In this document: piece by piece, positions 19,676-32,739 of the stretch
Layout: each line of letters begins with the position of its first letter
Numbering within the stretch: position 1 is the first letter of the stretch
Assembly (NCBI RefSeq): GCF_030254825.1
Contig: NC_083358.1
Span: forward strand, 62,530,646 to 62,594,645
Origin: Meriones unguiculatus
Lineage: Eukaryota > Chordata > Mammalia > Rodentia > Muridae
DNA length: 64,000 nt
Direction: 5' to 3'
Translations under genes and position numbers: made by a program
The notes under the pieces: generated by a model
The model's database searches: none
What the model was told of the DNA's origin: nothing
What the model saw: the letters and a program-made list of their open reading frames with translations, nothing else

Positions 19676-20867
19676 AAGGAACAGAATTGCAGTGTCTCCT
19701 GGGTGTTTATTTAACTGGTTAGCTCTTTCATCGGCTTTCTCCTCATCTTCACCGGTTCTGTACTCATCTCCTGTGATCAATACGAAATCCACATGAGCCT
19801 CTGCTTACACTGAATATGGTTCTCTAGACACTTGATGAAGGACAGCTAAGCCAGTGGTGTCCCACCGTGCAAAGCAGCTCGCTTCTGCCTGCTCTAACAC
19901 TCATGTTATCCTTAACCTGCTCTGTTTTTTTTTTTTCTACACTAGTATTTTTCTTGCCATCAGACACATTAATATGCTCTTGTTCAGTCAGTCTCCTTAT
20001 CTGGCAAATGCATTTCTGTGTTGGGCTCAGTGTTGAGTTCTTCATGTCTAACCTATGTCTGTCACTCCAGGCTCTCATGAAGGGATGGATACTTTTCTTC
20101 CACAGATGAGAGGATGAAGACCTTTTCCCATCATCTCTTATGTAAATGGGGGCTCTGCCCTTTAACCTGAGTCTGAGGGCTGCCCTGTCTCCTTGAACAA
20201 AGCATACAAGCCATCAGGACAGAGGTTATCTGTTCATTTAAAGACAGACAAATAGTGTCTTTATCAGCTTGGTCATAGGCCAAAATAAGAAAAGAAAAAA
20301 ATTATCAATAATTACTGGTTTCAGGTAATTGTGCTGAATTTCTCTGATAGCAAGCCATTGAGTTTGGATAGGAAGTGAAATCATTTGGTAATTTCCAAGA
20401 CAATTCTTGTAAATAATTTTGACATTTCAGAAATGAGTAGGCTATTTACTGGGTGGGTAGCATATTTAATGATGAAGTATGACCAAACACAATTTGTAAA
20501 TACGGCAACAACCTCTTTGTTTGAGGATGGAGAAGAGGGCTCTACACTGTATGACATTTAAAATAAATATTATAACTTTTATATTTAAAATAAATATTAT
20601 AACATACACCTCTAACTTATAACATGTTGGTTAAACATACACCTCTAACTTATAACATGTTGGTTTTCAATTCTTTCAAAACATCAGACAATAGCTTAAG
20701 TAAAGCTAGGTAGAGTGACCCTTCAAAAATCGGTGTTTTATGTATAATTTTAAAAGGCATTCTTAAGGTACCTGGATACTAAACAGAGAGGAGGATTTGA
20801 CCCTCACACCAAATATATTAGCAATAATTAATAACTTCATGTACAAAAGTAGAAAAAAATTTGTTTT
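19676..20867. other. Noncoding, with a recent tandem duplication
   Basis: No gene recognised. It contains the duplicated units at 20556-20665 and a 12-base T run near 19926. Confidence 0.5.
20556..20665 (+). repeat. Two adjacent short tandem duplications
   Basis: A 21-bp unit (ATTTAAAATAAATATTATAA plus C) occurs at 20556-20576 and 20583-20603. A 32-bp unit beginning AACATACACCTCTAACTTAT occurs at 20601-20632 and 20634-20665. The copies are identical as read, so the events are recent. Confidence 0.95.
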
Positions 20868-21215
20868 TTGTTGTTGCTAATATAAAATAACCGCGACAAA
20901 ATTGTTTATTAAAGAATTGCTTATTTCTCTCTGCTCTGAGCGATGGCAGTTCTACAGCAAGGGGCAAGAAATAGATGAGGGTCTTATTGCTGTGTGGTCA
21001 TAGGGCACAGGTGGGGTGGGGAGACCCTGGAAGAGCACGGGAGGCAGCTGGTGGCCTCGTGCCACACAAAGCCTTTCAGATGAAGAGCTCACTCTCGTTC
21101 ATGAGGGAGTGGATTCATCGCTTAGAAAGTTCTTAAAAGGCAGCAGCTCCTAACATTGTCACCTTGTCAATACATGGATTTGGCAGGGTGTTATATCTAA
21201 GCTACAATACTGGGA
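20868..21215 (+). repeat. Old interspersed repeat resembling the rodent URR1/RMER1-like group
   Basis: It has the order: start TTGCTAATATAAAATAACCG, TTATTTCTCTCTGCTCTGAG, CTCATGAGGG-like GTTCATGAGGGAGTGGATTC, and CTCCTAACATTGTCACC followed by ACATGGATTTGGCAGGG. This resembles a widespread mammalian nonautonomous DNA-transposon-like repeat. The family name is uncertain. Confidence 0.4.
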
Positions 21216-21329
21216 ACTGAAAGTGAGAGCTGAGACTGTTTTCAGGGACCCGACAGAGAGGAAAATAGAGGTGAGTAGAGATTCCCACTTACCAATCCAT
21301 ACGACATATCGGTCTGCTCAGCTGTCTTC

Positions 21330-21455
21330 TGAAGTGGATGGTCATACACATTTTACAGGTAAGATCAAGGCTTATAATAACTGAAGCACTATTCCAGGAC
21401 CACATAGTTTATAATAAGTTGGACGAACATTTAAATCCAGAAACTCTGCTTTCAA
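21330..21455 (-). repeat. MIR SINE fragment
   Basis: CACATTTTACAGGTAAGATC, GACCACATAGTTTATAATAA and AAATCCAGAAACTCTGCT match the antisense MIR order. Confidence 0.55.
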
Positions 21456-22119
21456 ATTGAAAACTGCTAAGATACAATTGACAATAGGGTAGCCATAGAA
21501 GTCTGGGCATCTACATTCTCATCTGCCCACTGTGGACCCCAGATGAAGAGGCTCAGCATTTGCAGCCAATTAGTTGTAGTGTCCATGATCTAATAAGCCT
21601 TTATTTCCCCTTGGGTAAAAACTTACCTTATAGGTTCAGTGTGACAATAGATAAAAAAACAAGAGGCTGTATGCTTGAGGACCACACAGGCTGTCAATGA
21701 TGAAACGCTCTCTGGTAAATCAGAGCTCCTCGTGTTTCCATCTGTAGTTCCCTGCCAACATGGTTTGGTGTGAGTAGGGGAGGGGATTATATTTAATCAT
21801 GAATCTAAGCCAGGGATGACACACATCAACAAAGATCTTAACTGAAAGGTGACAGAACCTTCCTAGAATTTCACACTAGTTGCTTTTCTAAAGAGTAATG
21901 AGCCTGGCAGAGAATCTTGACTGACTGGTATGGGAGGAGGAGAACCCTATAAATTAGGGGATTAAAATCCACCAATTCTTGAAAACACATTCTGTCTCCT
22001 GTTACTACTCAGGGGGTGTCCATTTTTAAAGCCCAGGTAAAAAGGCACCCTGGGGAAGAGCCTGCACCCAAGAGTTTTCCTGCATATGTTACAATTACTA
22101 ACCCATCTGCTAAGAAGGT

Positions 22120-22300
22120 TATGTGTGTGACATTGTGCTAAAGCCTTCGCATGTGTTTTCTCTGTACAATAGCTTTTAAAGTTATTTATCATGACATAGT
22201 ACAGATAGAGATACTGGAGCCTACAGAAATTAAAGAACATTTCCAAAATTATCTCGGGGAAATTAGACCAAAAATTCTGGTCCATTTTAGTTACATGCTG
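22120..22300 (-). repeat. MIR SINE fragment
   Basis: GTGACATTGTGCTAAAGCCT, TTTATCATGACATAGTACAG, GATACTGGAGCCTACAGAAA and a decayed end follow the antisense MIR order from its 3' end. Confidence 0.6.
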
Positions 22301-23349
22301 CTGTATGTAACCACTAAGCCATAAAATCTAACTCGTTTTTGTAGATAGCAGTTTGATGCTCACTAGCCAGGCAAAGAGCTTATTATCCTTTGCAGAAGGG
22401 TTCCCATGTTTTCCTCAGAGAAGTAGTATAGCCCAGCCTCTTGTAGGGAGGATGAGATGAAGGGCTATGTCTCTGCAGCCATCTGCTCCCTTTGGTGAGT
22501 GGTAATGGGTACAGCACTGTGGAATGGCATCTTCTGGAGTTATCTCATTGAATAACTTTATATGAATTGGGAAAGAAGTCAAGCTTGACATAGACTTAGG
22601 AAACAAATGGCCTAGAATACAAAGAAGGGTTAAGGATGCATAGTGAAGAGAAGGCTGACTAAGTAACAATTAATAGAGATGTTTTGACAGTTCGCAAACA
22701 CTGGAAGTCTGCAAATATCAAGGAGAGTCTGAAGAAAGAGAGTAAGAAATGGTAGAACCAGAGCCAAGTGTAATACTATGATGATAGTTACTCTCCAGAT
22801 TGTACTGGATAAAATGAAGGAAGGAGAATAGTCAGGAGTCAAGGAAGACCCTATTCCTAACAAAATTCACATCGGCTGTAGTGTGAGGGTGAGGGCACCA
22901 TGCCCTGCGCTGCCCCAGCTTGACGACTCCTGCATAGCACCACAGCAAGGAGGCACTCTGGGGCTCAGAGTAACTCAGCTTTTGACTCCTTAATTTATGT
23001 CTCATTTCTCCTGGTTGCTTTTCTTTTTAACCATTTCTTAGTACCTGCTTTCCTTTGTCCCAGATATTATTTATTCATCTTGTTTCTTGAGTCCAAAATC
23101 CCAATTTATTAAGCTGCCGTGGTATCCCCAAGCATATGGCAGTAATTCTGCAGCCTACTTGAATAAATAGACTTTTACAGGATTTCTTTTGTGGAGCTCC
23201 ATGTCCTTATTAGGAAACCCATGAGTTTCATTTGACTTTTTTCATAACTGTAGTGCACTGATCTTACAAATATTCTAATATTCGCTTAATTTGCTGGGCC
23301 AGACTTCCTCCAACATCACATTCTGACTGTGAACCTCCTTCCCTTTTTT

Positions 23350-23434
23350 CCTCCCTCCCTCCCTCCCTCCCTCCCTCCCTCCCTCCCTCCCTTCCTTCCT
23401 TCCTTCCTTCCTTTCTTCCTTTCCTCCTTCCTCC
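23350..23434 (+). repeat. (CCCT)n/(CCTT)n simple repeat
   Basis: About 40 bp of CCCT units passing into CCTT units. Pyrimidine-only on this strand. Confidence 0.95.
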
Positions 23435-24642
23435 ATTCCATGAAAATGTCTGTGATATGCTTAGTCATGACTATGGGGACTTAAATCAAGGAATTCTTGG
23501 AAATTCAAACATCCCTTAGAATATACAACTGGCTGACACTAAAGCTGAGTCTTAAAGAACAGGAATTGTTTGTGAGATTGATATTGAAGGGGAGGGTCTA
23601 AGAGACAGAGACATGAAACACAAGAGATAAGAGACAGCTGTGATAACAAAAGCTGGATTCATGATACAAATAATTCAGTGTAGCTGGAAGGTGACATAGG
23701 AGATGAAGAATGTCAGAAAATGACATAAAGGAATAAGGTATGACATGGCACCAGAAGGGGAAAAAATACAGGTTTTATGAGTTTGGACACTGTGGTAAAG
23801 GTAATTAGAAATTACCTTTAATTTTTTAATTGTATTTGATGGACTTTGATTTATAGGTAGAACCACCACTTAGATCTTGAGTGAGAGGATGAGATTGGGT
23901 ATTCAGATTGGAGCATCAGGTAGGAGACTGTTGCAAGGGCTGAAGAAGTAATGAGTCCACAGAAAACGGCAATGAGAGGGAAAATGGGTTGCATGAAAGA
24001 AGAGGAGAAATAGATGAATTTCTATCAATTAATAGGTTAGTTAATAGATAATTAATGAGTCCTACTGGATTAGTAGATAAAGAAGCTGGATTCAGAGATA
24101 AGGCAGGTATGTATGCATATGGAAAAGATCTACACTACAGTGCACTTCTGTATTAGGTGAAGTTATTGGTTCTTCTCTAGACAGGAAGGAAGGCAGATGT
24201 GGGATGTCTGTGATATGGGCCTGGTATGATGCAGGGTGACCTTCAGGGTTTCAGAGTGCATAGAACAAAGGGAAACATGAAAGCCAGGCAGACCCAGTAC
24301 CCAAAGTTTTAGCACAACTATCTAAGCAAGAGGATTTAGCAGAAAATACTATCTAGAGACCTGAAGATTCTAGGTAGGTAACAGAGCCTGGAAAACTCTC
24401 ACACAAGAATCCTTACAGGGGAGAACAAATGACTAATCCAACCTCAGCTATACTAAGTGAGAAGTACCCACTGGCCTGCCCAACAGAGACACCCACCAGG
24501 CAGCAGGATTTGTGGTCTGGCCTGAGAGTCCCTAGGGAAAGATGAGGTCACCCAGGAGGAGCTCAGCATTCTCAGGATGTACTTGTGTCTTCTCTCTTTT
24601 CTGTCCCCTGTGTCTTTCTAATTCCCTCTCATTGTTACTGTG

Positions 24643-24656
24643 CCACTGGGGGGCGG
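24643..24656 (+). promoter_or_regulatory. Candidate CTCF-like motif
   Basis: CCACTGGGGGGCGG differs from the CTCF core CCACYAGGGGGCGC at two positions. It lies beside a GT/G-rich run, so it may be a chance match. Confidence 0.25.
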
Positions 24657-25744
24657 GGTGTGTGTGTGGGGGGGGAGCTCTTTTAGCCTCTGCTTGTTAC
24701 GCTGATCCACTCACAGCTCCTCTGGAGTCCCTAGAATCCTGCTTGAGCCTCCCTTTGCTGTTTTGATCCTGTCTATGCCTCCCCTGTGAGTCTTCAATTA
24801 TCTCTCAGCTCTTCTGAGTCCCTCAAATCCTTTAAATCTCAGCTGCGAAATGCACACTATTCTTAGTAGGCTTGCCCGCTTTGAAGTCAACGGGAATTTA
24901 CAAACAACAACAACAATAAAAAAATAAACAGGGTCCATCTGCCACGGAACACTGATGCAATTTAAGTAAAAAAAGAAAAAAAATCTGGAAGTGGTGGTTT
25001 TAAGAGAATGATATCTAGTCTTTTCTTCCTTCGTAAAAGTACCGTTTAGCAAAGATATTAGGTCACATTGTTTCCTCAACCATTTCTATACTTTTATTTT
25101 AATCTAGAGCATTCTCCATTAAAAAGTGGTTTCAGGTGAACTACTCAAAATGTCAAAAATTGCACATACACCCACACACCGCAAATCAGATTCTGTGATT
25201 AGTAACTAGAGGCACAGAGAGATTACTTTCTGCGTGCACTTTTAGCAACAGAATTTCATACACAATTATTACAAATGGCTGCGAAAGGTCATACAGAGCC
25301 CACTCAAAGAGTCATGAGGTTGACTAGGACTTTAATGTACTTTTATTAAAAACACTCACAACATCATGTATTACATCTTAAGATCTGAGTATCTAGCCAC
25401 TACAATCTACATTTGCTTTGTGCTCTGTGAGACAAGAAGCATCCACAACTCCTAAGAAGAAAAGGCAGAACAGTGCCTGGGAAAGGCGCAGAGCTGCGAT
25501 GATAATTCTGCTGGCTACTTGGAGGGATGGTCTAGGTGCCCATGGGCACATGCGTGTGCTAAGAGGGAAGAACTTCCGTTTCCTGCCCATTTAACATCTT
25601 CAAGTTGTGTGCCAGCCTGTATTATTGATTAAATCTCTCGTCCTTCTGTGCTGTAAGACAGTGTAGATTTTGTAAACGACAAAAGTAAGGCTGCAGTAGG
25701 CCAAGTCTTACCTAGCAGAAAATAACTAGTAGATGGTGGCTTAG

Positions 25745-26330
25745 AATTATTCCTGGGCTAAACTTTTTAACACCTTTCTATACTGATGGTGGAAATGTGC
25801 ATTAGTGCACCTATGGAAATAAGTGTAGATGTTCCTCAAAAGCTAAAATGACAACTACCGTATGATGTAGGTATTTCACTTCTAGGATAAACCCAAAGGG
25901 GTCTATATCGTCATACAGTGAAGATCCCTGCACACTCACAATTATTAAAGAACTATTTCTGATAGCCAAGGTATAGGATCAGTCTGGGTATCACTCAACA
26001 GATGAATGGATTAAAAAATATGTTTTATGCAGCCACAAAGACCAATGAAATTATGTGGTTTCCAGAAAAATGGACAAGTCACTATGTTAAGTAAATTAAG
26101 CCAGAGTCGGAAAGTTAGCTACTGTATGTTTTTTCTCATATAGGCAATCTAGGTTTAGAAAAACAAAACAAAACAAAACAAGATATGACAATTTGGGAAA
26201 AGAAAGGATCATCAGGAGGGAAGGGAGAAACCTCAGATGGAAATGATGGAGATGGCAGTAATATGATCAACATACATTGTATACATGCATTAAAATGTCC
26301 CTAGAAAACTCTTTTAAAGAATACATACGC
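25745..26330 (+). repeat. Old L1 ORF2 C-terminus and 3' UTR fragment
   Basis: It shows the order CTATACTGATGGTGGAAATG, CTATGGAAATAAGTGTAGAT, TTCCTCAAAAGCTAAAATGA, CATACAGTGAAGATCC, GATGAATGGATTAAAAAA, and at the end CATACATTGTATACATGCAT. This is the ORF2 tail and 3' UTR order of a mammalian or rodent L1. Frames are fully decayed. An AAAAC-rich simple run lies at 26160-26180. Confidence 0.75.
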
Positions 26331-26417
26331 TAAAGAAGGACTGTCCTTTCTTTACACCCTACTGCATCCCCATAGATGGCCTCTTACTTATAAAGTATGT
26401 GGTCCCACCTTTGTTGG

Positions 26418-26505
26418 GCCTCAGTATCTGCATAGGCTACAAAGATGTAGTGAGAAAACCCATGATTAAGTGTCTGGCACAGATATGCTCAATCAACTGC
26501 ATGTA
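26418..26505 (+). repeat. MIR SINE fragment
   Basis: GGGCCTCAGTATCTGCATAG, ATTAAGTGTCTGGCACAGAT and ATGCTCAAT match the 3' half of MIR. Confidence 0.6.
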
Positions 26506-28620
26506 CTGTCTGAACTTAGAACCTTGGACACGAAGGAGCTTAGTGTTCTGAGTGGATCAGTACATGAACAGATAAGTCATGGCAGCCCCTCAGGAACCCT
26601 CTGTGTGTCGGAAAGGCCTTCTGCTCTTTCTGGGAGATGCCTTTGTTCTTGTGCAATTCTTTGGTTGGTTCTGGAAGGATGTCAAGTGTCCATTCACGGC
26701 AGAAAACAGTGCTCTTAAGCTTCTTTCTGTACTCTAAGTTTTAACTATGGTTCAAGGAGATGTTTAGTTAACTTACACCACTGTTTATCAGTATGCTGCT
26801 TCAGCAGAAAACCTAGTAAGGAACATTAATTATCAAATGTGCCAGTTTTGTGACCATTAAGTACCTCATTAGATTCTGTTTTGGAAACTGCATTTATGAG
26901 CATCTTTATAGAAAAAGAGCATAGCATGATTGGCACTGCTTAACCACAGCACGAGCTAAATCAGAATCACCGATTTAATGCGGTTCCTTTTTTATTGTTA
27001 TACAGCAAAAACAACAAAAATGATAATTTCTCATTGCAGGCATAACTTTAAAGAATTACAAGCTCAGCTTGCAAGGCTATAACTTGTTTAAGGGGACAAA
27101 CAACAGCTTTCATGCTGTGAAAGATTCTATCCCACTTTGTAGATTGTGTGTGTGTGTGTGGGGGGGTGTCTCTTGAAGATCAACCTGTAATTTCTGTTTT
27201 GTCTTTAAGCTTCTTATTGGAATGGCAAGACTTGTCTACACCTATCATCATCCCCCATCATGCCTGCTGGAATGTGGGCAAAACTGGTCTCTGCTGACAG
27301 GTTTTATATCATATCTTTCTTATAGGCATTGATTTCTTAGTAGTTGTTAGCATGAAAATCTGATAGGCTTCATCTGTGGAAAAACCAGAAAAGAAAAAAA
27401 ATCAAAACTGTTTAAAATATATGGCGCAGTCTGTTTTTTTTTTCTCCATTAGAAAGACGATAGCTGGAAAAAGAAGATTAAATACAAATTTGCTTTGCTT
27501 TTAAACCTCTTTAAGAAGCACCCATCCCATCTGACCGTATAAATTCCAATGGAACACGATGACATGCAATTACTAATCTCGGTGTACACAGCTATGCCTC
27601 GGGGACCCGGGGGTTCATATTTTACTATTCTGTAATCAAATACAAAACTAATGAGCAAAAATATGCTTCTCCCAATAAATTCTCAGCACCTGGACAAGTG
27701 TCTGACAGGGAAATGGAGGATGTACACACAAAATTCATTCTATGAAGCTATTAAAGTGTTATACTTGCCAACAAGTGTTCATTAAACAAGAATGAAGGAT
27801 CTTTATGCCAGTTTCTTACCAAAGGCTTTTTAATATTTTAATGGAGAGTAAAGACTATTTATCTGAACTCTGATCAGTTAATGTTCAGATCTGTTATGGA
27901 GAAACAAGGAGTCCTTTATAATACTTTCATAAAAATCCACTTTGCAATGCTTCAAATAAAGATGCAGGACTGTAAAAGATTATGCTGCATATAAACAAAA
28001 TCAGTATCATTTTGAAATTATATGGTTATCCCTGGAACTCCTTAGCACATTAGAATCATGCTGTATTTTTATTTAAAAAGTGGTTAGCAAAATCCAATAT
28101 ACAAATGGAAAATAGGATTAGAGATGGCATCCCAGCCATGTGACTTTATCCAGGCTTCAAAAAGCAACCAGAACACTTAATGAAGCAGAGAAGGAGAGCA
28201 GAAGGCTCATCTGCCATCGAGGACTTGGAAAGAGAAAGGGAAGAAGAGAACACAGGAGAAGAGTAGGGGAGGTAACAACAGAGGAAAGGAGAGGGAAGGA
28301 AGGAAGGGAAGGGAGAAAGAAGTGAAGAAGAGAGGAAGGGGGAGGAGGGGAGACCACCACCTTAATGTGTAGCAGTGTGAACTGCTTTTCAACCCAAAAT
28401 TTAGAGAGTTGAATTTCTGCTTGGGAACCAAAGCATTTGAATCACACAAAAGTGTTGTGAAATGAAGACAGTGTAACCAAAGTTGTAATGTAGTGCCCTG
28501 GAACAATATTTTAATGCCAGTATTACAAGCATATTCATTCCCATCACTTAATTCTACGATACATGCTTCTCTTTGTGCATTTATGGAGATACTGAGATGC
28601 CCTGATAAGCCTGGTGACGT
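26506..28620. other. Noncoding, no gene recognised
   Basis: It contains a GT run near 27146, a CpG-retaining piece at 27540-27620 (CGATGACATGC, CTCGGTG, CCCGGGGG region) and a purine-rich segment at 28185-28350. No exon-like structure was seen. Confidence 0.5.
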
Positions 28621-28855
28621 GTCTTTGAATACTTGGTCCCCAGTTGGTGGTACTGTTTGGGAAAGTTACATAATTTAGGATGTGGAGTCTTGCTGAAGAA
28701 AGTACAAAGCTAGGGTTGGGTTTTGAGGTTTTTGTAGCCTGGTCCCACTTTCTGTTCTCTCTTTCTCTACTTCCTGGGTGTAGTAGATTTTATATGATTA
28801 ACCAGCTTCTTAATCTTGCTCCTCTAACCTCATAGTATCTTATCACAGCAACATA
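28621..28855 (-). repeat. Rodent medium-reiterated repeat (URR1/RMER1-like)
   Basis: It is antisense to the family at 36304-36700: TTTGAATACTTGGTCCCCAG, TTGGTGGTACTGTTTGGGAA, GTTTTGAGGTTTTTGTAGCC, and an end with TATCTTATCACAGCAACA. Confidence 0.55.
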
Positions 28856-31849
28856 CAAGTGTCTTTATGCACAAATATATATCACACAATAACATTTAAA
28901 TATTGTAGCAGTCAAACAATACAGAGGCATGGATCTTGACAAAGAATATTAGGTACAGTGATGGTTTTCAGTACTTCATGTCCCATTTTTGCATCTGCAA
29001 ATGCCAAATTCAGGCCGTGTTTGCCTTGACTATAACCAAGCCAATAAAGCAAAGCAGGCAATTTGTCTAGTCTAACATAACTTTTTAAAAAAAATTAAAA
29101 TGATTTCTTTCCTCCTTCTATTCAAAATGCTTCATTAAGCTCAAACTTCTTAGAAAGGTGCTGAATTCCAGACACTCTTTTGTTTTCCTATGTAACCTTC
29201 TAAACAAGCAGTGGTAGGGTGCAGTGTCAGTGACTTTAGTTCCTGGGTGATACAAGGAAGCCTTGTGGTATCACACCCATGGTTTCTGGAAAATCAACTT
29301 TCAGATATTCCAGCAACAAATTAAGGATACAAGTGTAGAGCAAATTTAATCCAGAAACAAGGCTGCTCTGGCAAGGGATCATATCCAAAACTCTGCTTAG
29401 TTTATGTGATCCAGCTGGAATGCAGACATGTTCTGGATTACAGTATGATCTGGCTGGAATACAGATATGCCCTTAATAAACACCTTTATTCCCAAGCAAT
29501 GGAGGATAGGTTAGTTTATAGAAGAAATCAGCCACGTTTGAAAGTGATGTCTAATTGAGGGGAAGACAAAGTGATGAATCAGAGAAAGATTTGACAGAGT
29601 GGTTCAGCGATAGGATATGTGCAACTACCGCGAGAGCAGGACAGGAAAGATAGGCTGCTTCAGAGCAGCACAGGAAGAGAAAAAAAGGTTTTACCAAGAG
29701 TTTCTTACGAGAACAGTTTTACAAATACAGGTTGCAGAAAGGACAAGCTAGACACAGGTAAAGACAGAATGAGCCAGAGAAAGAGAAGGAGCCAGAAGAT
29801 ATTGCCAAAATTAGTTTGAGGCCAGGCAAAGCAATTCAGTCAGAAGTCAAGAGAAGCCAATTTGAGTCAGTCAGCTTGGAGAGGAGTTTAAGCCAGAACA
29901 GCTGAGTTGAACCAGCCAGTGAGAGGTCAGAAAGAGCTACAAAGGCTTGGGAATGGCGCTCATCTGAGGAAATAAAAACAACATTTACCCATAGGGGACA
30001 TGAAACAGCACAGATCACTACTAATTAATGTCTCTTGAATCTGAATTTCCAAGGTAAGCTCCAGAGAAGGGAACCTGTTTTAGGGGACATGAGTCCTAGA
30101 AGAGGCAGCTGTTGGCAGCCACTGGGCCACTCGCTCTCCATGAAACATGTATGTGTTTCTTAGCCTGTAAGGTTTAATGCTTAGGCGACTAAGATTAAAA
30201 TGCATGACTGGAAAAGAGCTTGGAGACATAAAGAGGATGTTTAGAATATTTTGATCCATTCCAACAAATTACAAAAATGATGGTAAAATTACCTTACAGT
30301 ATTCCTGTAAAGTCCTGCGACGACCCAAGTTATCCATAGGAATGAGCAAGTTGAAAGCAAAGACTGCTTCAAATCAGCTCCAGTCTATCAGAATCTGCTT
30401 GCTCTGTGGGTCTGCTGATATGGTGATGGCAATAGGCACCCACTCTTGCTAAACATGAGAACAAGATCACAGTTATTGTGCACTTCCATTTGTTTGGCTT
30501 CTTAGAAATATCTTAGAAATATGGATTCTAGGATATCCTGGAAGATTTTTCATTTGGAGTTTTGAGTTTCCACTGAAGTTTTGTGGCGACTCCATATACC
30601 ATCAACCTTAGATCTGACTATCCTGTCTTTGGTCCCAGAGAAGAAGAGAGAGTTCAAGGGGGTCTTTTTATATGTGTATGTATGAATGCATGTTTGTGGA
30701 AGGAGAGAAGTGCCGGGATTTGGATTAATGAATTTGACATTCAGGCCAAATGATCTGCATAGGTCAAAGGGAAACCATATTTTTGGATGTTGGCTTTAGT
30801 TTCTGGGGAGGACTTGCAACCAAATCAGGAGAGCTGCAAAGTCTTTGTTTACAAAGTCAGCCAGCTGTTATCAGTGAGGTACAGTGAGGCCCCAAACCTC
30901 ACATCTGCACCAAGACCTTTCTGAAGCTGGCAGGTTTCCTCAAAACCCACAGGCAGGTTGTTTTCACTATGAAAACCCAGTAGAAATTTGTCTGGTCTTT
31001 CTGCTTGTGAAACGGGAGGTCCAGTGATTTAGAAAACTTCACTAGCAAGAAAATTGTGGTTAAGAAGGGGAAGATGGGCAAGGACAATTTATTTATTTAT
31101 TTATTTTTGGTAAACATATAGAAATACCCTGTGGAGTGATGAGAGCCAAGTTCAGTTTTATGTTTATAGCTTATTTAATGGACACAGGAGTGGCCTGTGG
31201 CTTGCTTGTACCACTCACCACTCTAAGTGCTAGCAAATATCAACTCACCGAACTTTCTCAGGTTATACAATACTGCAGATCATTTTATTCTGAAACCTGG
31301 AGCAGAGATAACGCTGCCTCTGTATGTTAGCATGTCTTGCCTTATAAGGAAGCGTTTGACTACACTAGATTAAACTCATAAAAGCTAATGAAGAGTCCTC
31401 CTTAATACACATTTCTTTTCTCCTGTTTGGACTTGAAGTGACAACATTACAGAAACACCCTGCAGGTTTTTGATCTAAATAGCATCCTATAAAGCAATGT
31501 CCCCTTGTCAGTCACCACTAATTCAGCAGAGTCAAGCTATAAATCTATCCAAAGGCCAGCAAAGTGCTTGGCACATCACTAATAAAATTAGGAATGTGGG
31601 TTTATTACATGAACCTTAAGTAGGTTTGGCCAAGATATTAAGATTTTTGCTTATGGCAACCGTGGCTAATGTGGATTGGTATTTTCATTATAACACACCC
31701 CACAGCACTTCCAAGTAACAGTTCAGGTTTCAAAATTAGACAATAATCCCCCCACACCATCCCCACTGCTAGGTGCTGCAGCTGGAGTCCCCACCCCCAC
31801 CCCACCCCGTCTCAAAGCCTCATGCACTTTAGAGTACTCAAGGATGGGA
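28856..31849. other. Noncoding, including an unassigned repeat-like block
   Basis: At about 29300-30010 the sequence is purine-rich with recurring GCCAG words and a locally duplicated GATC(C/T)(A/G)GCTGGAAT(G/A)CAGA motif (29410 and 29448). It has the look of a rodent medium-reiterated or LTR-type repeat, but I cannot name it. No gene was seen elsewhere. A TTTA run lies near 31090. Confidence 0.4.
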
Positions 31850-32175
31850 AAGACTTTTCAGTAATGCTAATTCGGCTGAATAAAATTAGAGCAAATTAAT
31901 TAATACTTCTATTAACGTAACCTGATTTCACTTTGTTCAAGAACAGAAGCACTTATAGGCTTTTAACATGCGCTCAGAAATATCATTTCAGCTCAGGGCA
32001 ATTTTGAGAAGTGATTTATAAGCAGTTGCAAATGCCGCTGAAACGGTAAGATTTGAGAAAGCTGAATGTATATGAACCGAGTTGTCCCGCGGTCTTGGTT
32101 TCTTTTATTTTACTATTTTTTTTTTAATTATGAAAGAATAATAAATACATCCTCTCGCCCGAGTCAACACTTAGC
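31850..32175. promoter_or_regulatory. Candidate conserved noncoding element A
   Basis: No recognisable repeat. It contains AAATTAATTAATACTT, several retained CpGs (AACGTAACC, TGCGCTCAG, GCCGCTGAAACGG, CCCGCGG) and clustered A/T-rich homeodomain-type words. Constraint is inferred from composition only. Confidence 0.3.
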
Positions 32176-32274
32176 ACAATGGCTTCTATTTGCACAGTGA
32201 CTTTGCTGACAAAGCGGTCTCAGCTGCCTTCTGGCGTCCGATCTCAACCTAGTGGTGGGGGCAGAGACAGGTGT

Positions 32275-32345
32275 GGTACCTCCATTTTGTTGATGAGAAA
32301 GCGCAGGGACCTGAGCTGAGACTGGGATTCAGCTTCTTCCCTGCA
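32275..32345 (-). repeat. Possible MIR fragment
   Basis: CTCCATTTTGTTGATGAGAA, AGCGCAGGGACCTGAG and GGGATTCAGC resemble the antisense MIR middle section. It is short and diverged. Confidence 0.35.
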
Positions 32346-32739
32346 GCCAGAACCTCAGCCTTGTGCACACTTAGACCCTTACACAGCCCCGTTGCATCCA
32401 TTTGATCCTTACACCACCCAGCCGCACGCACAGCTGAGGGTGTGTTCACCTTCGCCTCTTCAGTCCCAGGGCGTCTATTGTCCGGGTGCATCCAAGGACT
32501 GCTCGTCTCTCCTCTCGTCAATGACACAGCCCCTGCAAGATTTCCTCCCTTCCCATGATTGTTGAGGTTGTCCCTACCTGCCCGGTGTTATGGCAGCTGC
32601 GTTCAGGTATCCGCCCGGCAGAGGGGAAGTGGGGCTCACTGTTTAGCACGCCGCAATCTCAAAATAAAAAAAAAAAAGAGCTGGGCAAAGTCACTAAAGT
32701 TCACTTCATGAAAAATACAACACACCACAGAGAGCAAGT

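Larger units (their letters stand above)
22301..25744. other. Noncoding, no gene recognised
   Basis: It holds the CCCT/CCTT array at 23350-23434 and a CTCF-like word at 24643-24656. Open frames are under 110 codons without motifs. Confidence 0.5.

Noticed and set aside
22866..22975. GC-richer patch as a CpG island or first exon
   Set aside because: Few CpGs and no splice or promoter signal that could be defended.
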